DNA of 64,000 nt, taken from the NCBI GenBank assembly GCA_037501455.1, contig CM074863.1, positions 58,571,501 through 58,635,500 of the forward strand, written 5' to 3'. The notes below the pieces were generated by a model. The model was not told the origin of the DNA and searched no databases. It was given only the letters and a program-made list of their open reading frames with translations. Shown here piece after piece: positions 59,385-64,000 of this stretch. The translations under genes were made by a program, and so were the position numbers. Within the stretch, counting starts at the first letter, position 1, and each line of letters begins with the position of its first letter. The stretch comes from Lantana camara (lineage: Eukaryota > Streptophyta > Magnoliopsida > Lamiales > Verbenaceae).

Positions 59385-60472
59385 AGTAAGGGTTTGACCC
59401 GACCTGTGAATAGTAGTTGTGAATAGTAATCTTGAATAGTACTTTTGAATAGTTCTTTTGAATAGTAAAAATGAAATAAAACTTGTGCTTTCTTAATAGA
59501 CATTTGCACCTAGGGTTTCCATATCCAGGGTCTAAAATGTGTTTTCAAAATGAGTTTTCTTTCGTGGACTTCTTTTATAACTTAAGGTTTGCGATAGGAT
59601 TCATAATTTGACTAAAGCTTACTCGGTTATAGTAAGATCATAGCCTCATGTTGAGAGTAACTCACTTTAACGTATTCCTTTGTGTGTTACCTTTCTTGAA
59701 TACCTTAAATGGTATTGCTCTCTTGTGTTACATGTTCTTTATATGTTCCTTGTTCATTGTTTCATGTATTTCATATGCATCTTGGTTAGTAGTGGGTCTT
59801 AGTTCTTAAGCTCACTCTAGTACACCACCTACAGGAGTTAAAGTTGAGCACTGGGATCCCCAGGGCACCGCATAATCTGTCTACCTACCTTTTGTTACTA
59901 ATAGGTGAGGTGAAGTTATAAATGTTTTCCAACTGGAACCACGATTATACTATCTTATAATATGTTTTGAAATTCAAAGCTAAACCTCATTTTGAACTAT
60001 CCCTTTTATCGGGACATTCTTTTGAAAGGATTATTCATACTTTAATAGTATACATTGATCTACAGCACATGTTTTCCAAAGTTCTGCATTCTTGTTCAAA
60101 GACAGTTACATGATCTGCATATGTTTTCAAAGTACAGTTTCATATGTTTTACAGACAGAATCATATGTTTTACAGACAACATCATATGTTACAGTTACAG
60201 TTTCACATGTTATAGTTACCATACTGGAGTGGTACTCTGGTCACAGCTAATCTTGAAATGCAAGCATACAGTTTATAGTTTGGGCCGGGCGGTTATGTGT
60301 GGAGGTGATGTTCGGGAGGTGAGCGCCAACGACATCACCAAAACCGGCCGCCACAATTAGACAATTGACACCGACTTTTAATAGGAGGTTTGTTAAGTCA
60401 GGACAATCTGTCTGGGAACGGATAGCAAATCTGTTCCCATTACATGTTTACAGGTCGCCTAGGGCTAGCTAC

Positions 60473-60507
60473 CCGAAGTGACAACCGGTGGAGGATTGTC
60501 ACTTCGG
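60473..60507. repeat. 12-bp perfect inverted repeat in element G
   Basis: ccgaagtgacaa and ttgtcacttcgg are separated by 11 bases. ggtggagga occurs in the loop and again directly after the second arm. Confidence 0.8.
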
Positions 60508-60540
60508 TGGAGGATGGTGCATGTTTGTATGCGTTGGTAA

Positions 60541-60700
60541 GAGTTGTTGTTGACCTTGGTCCGATAGTCTACTGTGTGCGGAGTTGTTGTTGACCTTGGT
60601 CCGATGCTTTACTATATGTGTGGTTCTTGTTGATCTTGGTCCGATACTCTACTACACGTGGAATTATTGTTGATCCTGGTCCGATGCTCTACCAAATCAT
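60541..60700. repeat. Four 40-bp tandem repeats in element G
   Basis: Units start at 60541, 60581, 60621 and 60661 with exact 40-bp spacing. Each contains ttgttga(c/t)c(t/c)tggtccgat and a ctac or ttac segment. Confidence 0.88.
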
Positions 60701-60872
60701 GTTTTTCTGGAGTAAGGATGGAGGAGCCTAGCTTGCGGGCAAAATTCTGTTTCATAAAGGATGGTTCATATTTGGAAAAGTCACTTTACCCGTATCCCAT
60801 TTTAGAACTATGAACCATCTACAGCATATGTGTGCCACTGCAAGAAATTCCCGAAATTCAGACGGGAGCACT

Positions 60873-60940
60873 CGTCGGAATTCCCTCGGTTTTTCGTCGG
60901 ATTTTCATGAATCCGACGGAAAACCGAGGGAATTCCGACG
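60873..60940. repeat. 31-bp inverted repeat at the end of element H
   Basis: Arms 60873-60903 and 60910-60940 pair with one mismatch around a six-base loop (ttcatg). They combine cgtcgg, ccctcgg and tcgtcgg subterminal motifs. Confidence 0.8.
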
Positions 60941-61052
60941 GGACACAGTCCCTCGGAAAAACCCTCCTCGGAATTTATAAACCGACGGAAAACCTACGGG
61001 CTACCGAGGGAAATCCCGTCGGAAATGTCCTAAGGTGATTAAAGAAAATATA

Positions 61053-61400
61053 TTCGGACGGAATTCCCCTCGGAAACCCGTCGGTTTTTTATTAAAATAA
61101 ATTTTTAATTAATTAATTCCGACGGGATTTCCCTCGGAATCCCGTCGGTTTTTATTAAAATAAAAATTTAATTAATTAGTTCCGACGGGATTTCCCTCGG
61201 AATCCCGTCGGTTTTTATTAAAATAAAAATTTAATTAGTTAGTTCCGACGGGATTTCCCTCGGAATCCCGTCGGTATTTTTATTAAATAAAAAAAAAATA
61301 ATTAATTAATCCGACGGGATTTCCCTCGGAATCCCGTCGGTTTTATTAAAATGGGAAAAAATAATTAATTCCGACGGGATTTCCCTCGGAATCCCGTCGG
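61053..61400. repeat. Subterminal hairpin array of element H
   Basis: Five units of ccgacgggatt-tccctcgg-aatcccgtcgg, each a perfect 11-bp inverted repeat, at 61119-61148, 61182-61211, 61245-61274, 61311-61340 and 61371-61400. A diverged one lies at about 61053-61086. AT-rich spacers (taaaataaaaa) separate them, period 60-66 bp. In En/Spm such subterminal motifs bind the transposition factor. That role here is inference. Confidence 0.8.
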
Positions 61401-61459
61401 ATTTATTAAAATTGAAAAAAAGAAAAAATAATTCCGGAATTCCGTCGGAATTCTAAAAA

Positions 61460-62057
61460 AAATTAAAAAAAAATTATTTTACATATTCTTAGCACTAAAC
61501 CATGACAAGGTTAGCATCAGACAAGTATAAATCAAACACATATTTTTAATGTTCGTAGCATCCATAACCTGTTATATTCCCTTACTCAACACTAAAAACA
61601 AGTACGAGACCAACTATTATCAAGACTTCAATCGTCATAAGTTCTCTCTCGCATAAATAGCTAAGTAGTGCAGATTTTATCACATTCGCCATGTAATTTT
61701 TCTTTCAAGACTTCAAGTAAACTCAAAATATGACAAATTCCCGACTTCTTGGCAGCCATAACATTTCCACTAATGCAACCAAGTTGGAGTCGAATATCAT
61801 AGATAATCATCAGTAAAGAATTTGGTATCTATCTACGCAAACTTGATATTCAGTATAATTTAGTAGAACACAATTCAGGAAATTCAAATCGACATCGAAT
61901 CATAATGAATCTTCTCAAACATAATAAAACAAGATGCACCTCCCAGGTTCCAATCCTAAGAACTGAATCAAAAAAATTTCTATTTTAATGAACCGCAAAA
62001 TTACTCAGTTGCACAGTTGCAGAAACACAAAAACTGAAGTTATGCTAAGAGACCAAC
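61460..62057. other. AT-rich stretch in element H, nothing recognised
   Basis: No long frame, repeat or RNA gene seen on either strand. It may be a 3' untranslated region or intron of the exon-like segments to its right. Confidence 0.4.
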
Positions 62058-62225
62058 CTTGACATTTCTATTTTCTTCCTCTAAAGAAGCAATTACTCTT
62101 TTCAATTTCTCTGCAGTATCATCTCTGTCATCTCTGCCTCTTCTCTGTAACTCCAATTGCAATCTTCCTATCTCGGCTAATTTCTGATTTAGTTCATCTT
62201 GTGTTTTGTGCATCTCTTGCATCAT
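62058..62225 (-). CDS. Exon-like segment: coiled-coil protein, unidentified
   Basis: On the minus strand a polypyrimidine tract with tcttcag ends at 62226 and the open frame starts MMQEMHKTQDELNQKL. It runs 56 codons to a donor-like AAG|GTTGGT at 62058/62057. Hydrophobic heptads with many E, K, Q and R residues (LAEIGRLQLELQRR, LKRVIASLEEENR) predict a coiled coil. The 168 bp are a whole number of codons, as expected for a phase-0 exon. It could be an exon of a CACTA accessory protein or a captured fragment of a host coiled-coil gene such as a golgin. I cannot decide. Confidence 0.5.
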
Positions 62226-62777
62226 CTGAAGAGGAAAGGGATAAACTGAGTTCATACAAAGTGATAATTAACAAAATAATGTACAAGTGAAGACAAACAA
62301 TGGTATCTTTGGAACTACGAATTTAGATGCATTACTAGTAAATTATAGGCAACGTCAAAGCTCATGTCATTTATCCACTTAAACTATCTTCAAATTTAAC
62401 ACAAAGTTGATGATTACAAACAGATGGCTTTCCATAATGAGCAATTTGGATTGATGAAGAAAGATACGAAACTTTTCCATTGATTGGCATATGCAATATT
62501 TCAGAATCCAAAGAGAAAGTTACAATAGCATCCTCATAGTGGGTATCATGGTTGCTTGATATATGAAAAGATATCAGATAACATATGCATTGACCATTAA
62601 GCATCCCCAAAGAGCTTCAAACTAAATCCATAACTAAGCAATGTCTAAATTACTCCCAAACATGTGAGGCACATCAAACCCAATGTCTCTCAGCACTCGA
62701 GTAAAAGCAATATGTTGTGCTAACAAAAGCGATAAAAGCTCATAAACCATAAATAAGATCAATGAATGGTATATTAC
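62226..62777. other. Intron-like sequence, nothing recognised
   Basis: AT-rich. A 79-codon minus-strand frame (62371-62610) has no recognisable domain or clear splice context. Confidence 0.35.
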
Positions 62778-62869
62778 CTAAATATAAAGCAGCTGATTAT
62801 CAGTCTTGAAAGAGAGATTGGGGAAGAACCGGAGAAAGCCCTTTAATGCTACTGCCTCAACAAGTTCTG
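62778..62869 (-). CDS. Possible exon on the minus strand, unidentified
   Basis: Bounded by acceptor-like ttttag (before 62869) and donor-like TAG|GTAATA (after 62778). One frame reads ELVEAVALKGFLRFFPNLSF followed by KTDNQLLYI, then an in-frame TAG at the donor boundary, so either the frame ends here or the donor lies slightly earlier. I do not recognise it. Confidence 0.3.
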
Positions 62870-63957
62870 CTAAAACAAACTCAGTAAACTTAGATAGTGT
62901 CGAACTCCATAGAACGTAATAAAACAACAGTTACTCCAGCAGTATTTCACCAAGAATTTTGAAGGTTTCTCGATGTCAGGCTTATTATCAAACTTTGTTT
63001 CTTAGTATCATAAATCTAAACAAGGTGTCCTGCACTTAAACGGGGAAAAAGAAAAACAAGAATAATGAAACACGAGCAACAGATATTTCTTGTGGGCATC
63101 AACTCATCAACTAGAAACTTCATTAACATCATGCCAAATGATTTAGAGACTCATTTCATACATACACAACATGCCTTAAATTACGAAAGACTACTGGGAC
63201 TTAAATTTGCACTTTCGACACAGATCGACAATGAACAGAGTGCATTAGAGTTGGGAATCACATTAAACTTCCAGAAAATAAAATATTATCAATACTATCA
63301 TACAATTCAAGATTCAACTGAACAACAAAATTAACACTGTTTGACTTGTTTAAATAAGAGCTAGACTGTGCAAAAGAGACAACTAATTAGCTTAGCTTTC
63401 GTAACTGTAAGTCATGCAAGGCAAAGTCAAAATATGCATAACTAAGGAGCCAGATTAACCAGACCAAAGAGCTTTAAAAAAGTTGATACTATGTAAGTAG
63501 AAATTTGGGATAAACAACCAAGAATAAGACAAACACAATGACCGATAATAAGACATGTTCTAGTGCTAGGACTAAGTAACCGCAAAGTTAAGACGAAAAT
63601 AATGAGAAATCACAGTTGTCCTAAAATAAATGAAACTAAACCAGTGGAACTGAAAGTGAAGTACATGCTTTGCACCAAAAATAGTGTCAGGCCTTGTAGT
63701 GTAAACTGTAAATTTACTATCTATTTCCAAACCATCAGAGACATACGGAAAACTTAAAGCTAACTCAGAATTGTCATTTGGTCAAATTCCAACAATTTTA
63801 TATACAATTTTAAGAAATTTACCTTATTAAAATAGTGATAATCTATTTTCAAACATTTCATTATTAGTGCAAAATCATCTCTTTAATAGATTATAAACTA
63901 ACCCCTAAATTATTATCAATAAAACAATGCCCTATTTCCATATCCTGTATCACTTAC
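62870..63957. other. AT-rich stretch, nothing recognised
   Basis: Short frames on the plus strand (63065-63334 and 63563-63757) show no domain, and their composition resembles intron sequence. Confidence 0.35.
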
Positions 63958-64000
63958 AGTTCCTGGAGGCAAGATGGCATCATAACGATCCACCCCGAAC
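63958..64000 (-). CDS. Possible exon end at the window edge, unidentified
   Basis: On the minus strand a frame reading FGVDRYDAILPPGT runs up to a strong donor consensus ACT|GTAAGT at 63958/63957. With the segments at 62778-62869 and 62058-62225 it may form part of one spliced gene inside or beyond element H. Only 43 bases are visible. Confidence 0.3.

Larger units (their letters stand above)
58459..60835 (+). mobile_element. Element G LTR, left part (cut by element H)
   Basis: Starts tgtaacagcccaaaacaggg directly in F's integrase, with likely left TSD agcct (58454-58458). No primer-binding site or coding region is reached before element H. It is a large LTR (over 2.3 kb) of a family unlike B-F except for the TGTAAC start. 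It contains a GT microsatellite, gaatagta repeats, a 12-bp inverted repeat, and four 40-bp tandem repeats. With only one end visible, orientation and LTR identity are inferred. Confidence 0.65.
60836..64000 (-). mobile_element. CACTA-like DNA transposon H, one end (runs off window)
   Basis: Begins cactgcaagaaa, close to the plant CACTA (En/Spm) terminal repeat, and is preceded by tgc as possible 3-bp TSD. The first 620 bp are subterminal repeats built on ccgacggga and ccctcgg in both orientations, a hallmark of CACTA ends. Further in is AT-rich sequence with exon-like segments on the minus strand, so this would be the 3' end relative to those. No transposase catalytic domain is visible. The other terminus and TSD are outside the window, so the assignment rests on the end structure. 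Confidence 0.65.

Overview
This window is plant nuclear DNA, most likely from a repeat-rich angiosperm, made almost entirely of nested transposable elements. The evidence is kilobase-scale LTRs with TG...CA ends, 5-bp target-site duplications (TSDs), tRNA-iMet-type primer-binding sites (TGGTATCAGAGC), polypurine tracts, degenerate Copia and Gypsy coding regions, and a CACTA-like transposon end. I see no intact cellular gene, no rRNA or tRNA gene and no CRISPR array. A few exon-like pieces sit in the last 2 kb.

Layout, with element names A-H used only here. (A) 1-23331 is a tandem Copia-derived array: internal - LTR - internal - LTR - internal - LTR, period 7830 bp, copies nearly identical. 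Its pol is dead. It sits inside the 5' LTR of (B). (B) is a plus-strand Gypsy-type non-autonomous element: 5' LTR remainder 23332-25802, internal 25803-27407 and 38998-40483, 3' LTR 40484-43736. Inside B's internal region lies (C) 27408-38997, a young gag-only Gypsy element with a TSD (tgata) and 3465-bp LTRs. C's gag is split by a solo LTR of family A (31706-34003, TSD catag). B itself sits in the internal region of (D), a minus-strand element (internal 43737-45869, 5' LTR 45870-49609). D sits in the internal region of (E), a plus-strand element whose LTR belongs to the same family as D's (49610-50099 internal end, 50100-50151 LTR start). E's 3' LTR is cut by (F), a plus-strand Gypsy element with decayed gag-pol (5' LTR 50152-53494, coding 53709-58458). 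F's reverse transcriptase is split by an 876-bp solo LTR (TSD ttcgg) and its integrase by (G), an LTR starting at 58459. G is cut by (H), a CACTA-like DNA transposon starting at 60836 and running off the window. One lineage of insertions is therefore five deep: E > D > B > C > A-type solo LTR.

None of the elements looks autonomous here. A has a dead pol, C has only gag, B and D retain only traces of the gag/protease junction, and F carries several stops, frameshifts and insertions. A and C nevertheless look recently active, from near-identical copies and perfect TSDs, so they were probably mobilised or amplified in trans.

The most unusual content is a set of repeated small hairpins. Family A carries four hairpins with one conserved loop and four unrelated, complementary stems. 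C carries about 14 tandem hairpins of one design downstream of gag, with three more in B. The LTRs of B, D and F each carry three or four copies of a family-specific palindrome on a shared CG-SS-CG core. A CAGTC/GACTG hairpin follows the TATA box in the LTRs of B, C, D and F. The stem changes are compensatory within the window, which points to selection on RNA or DNA structure.
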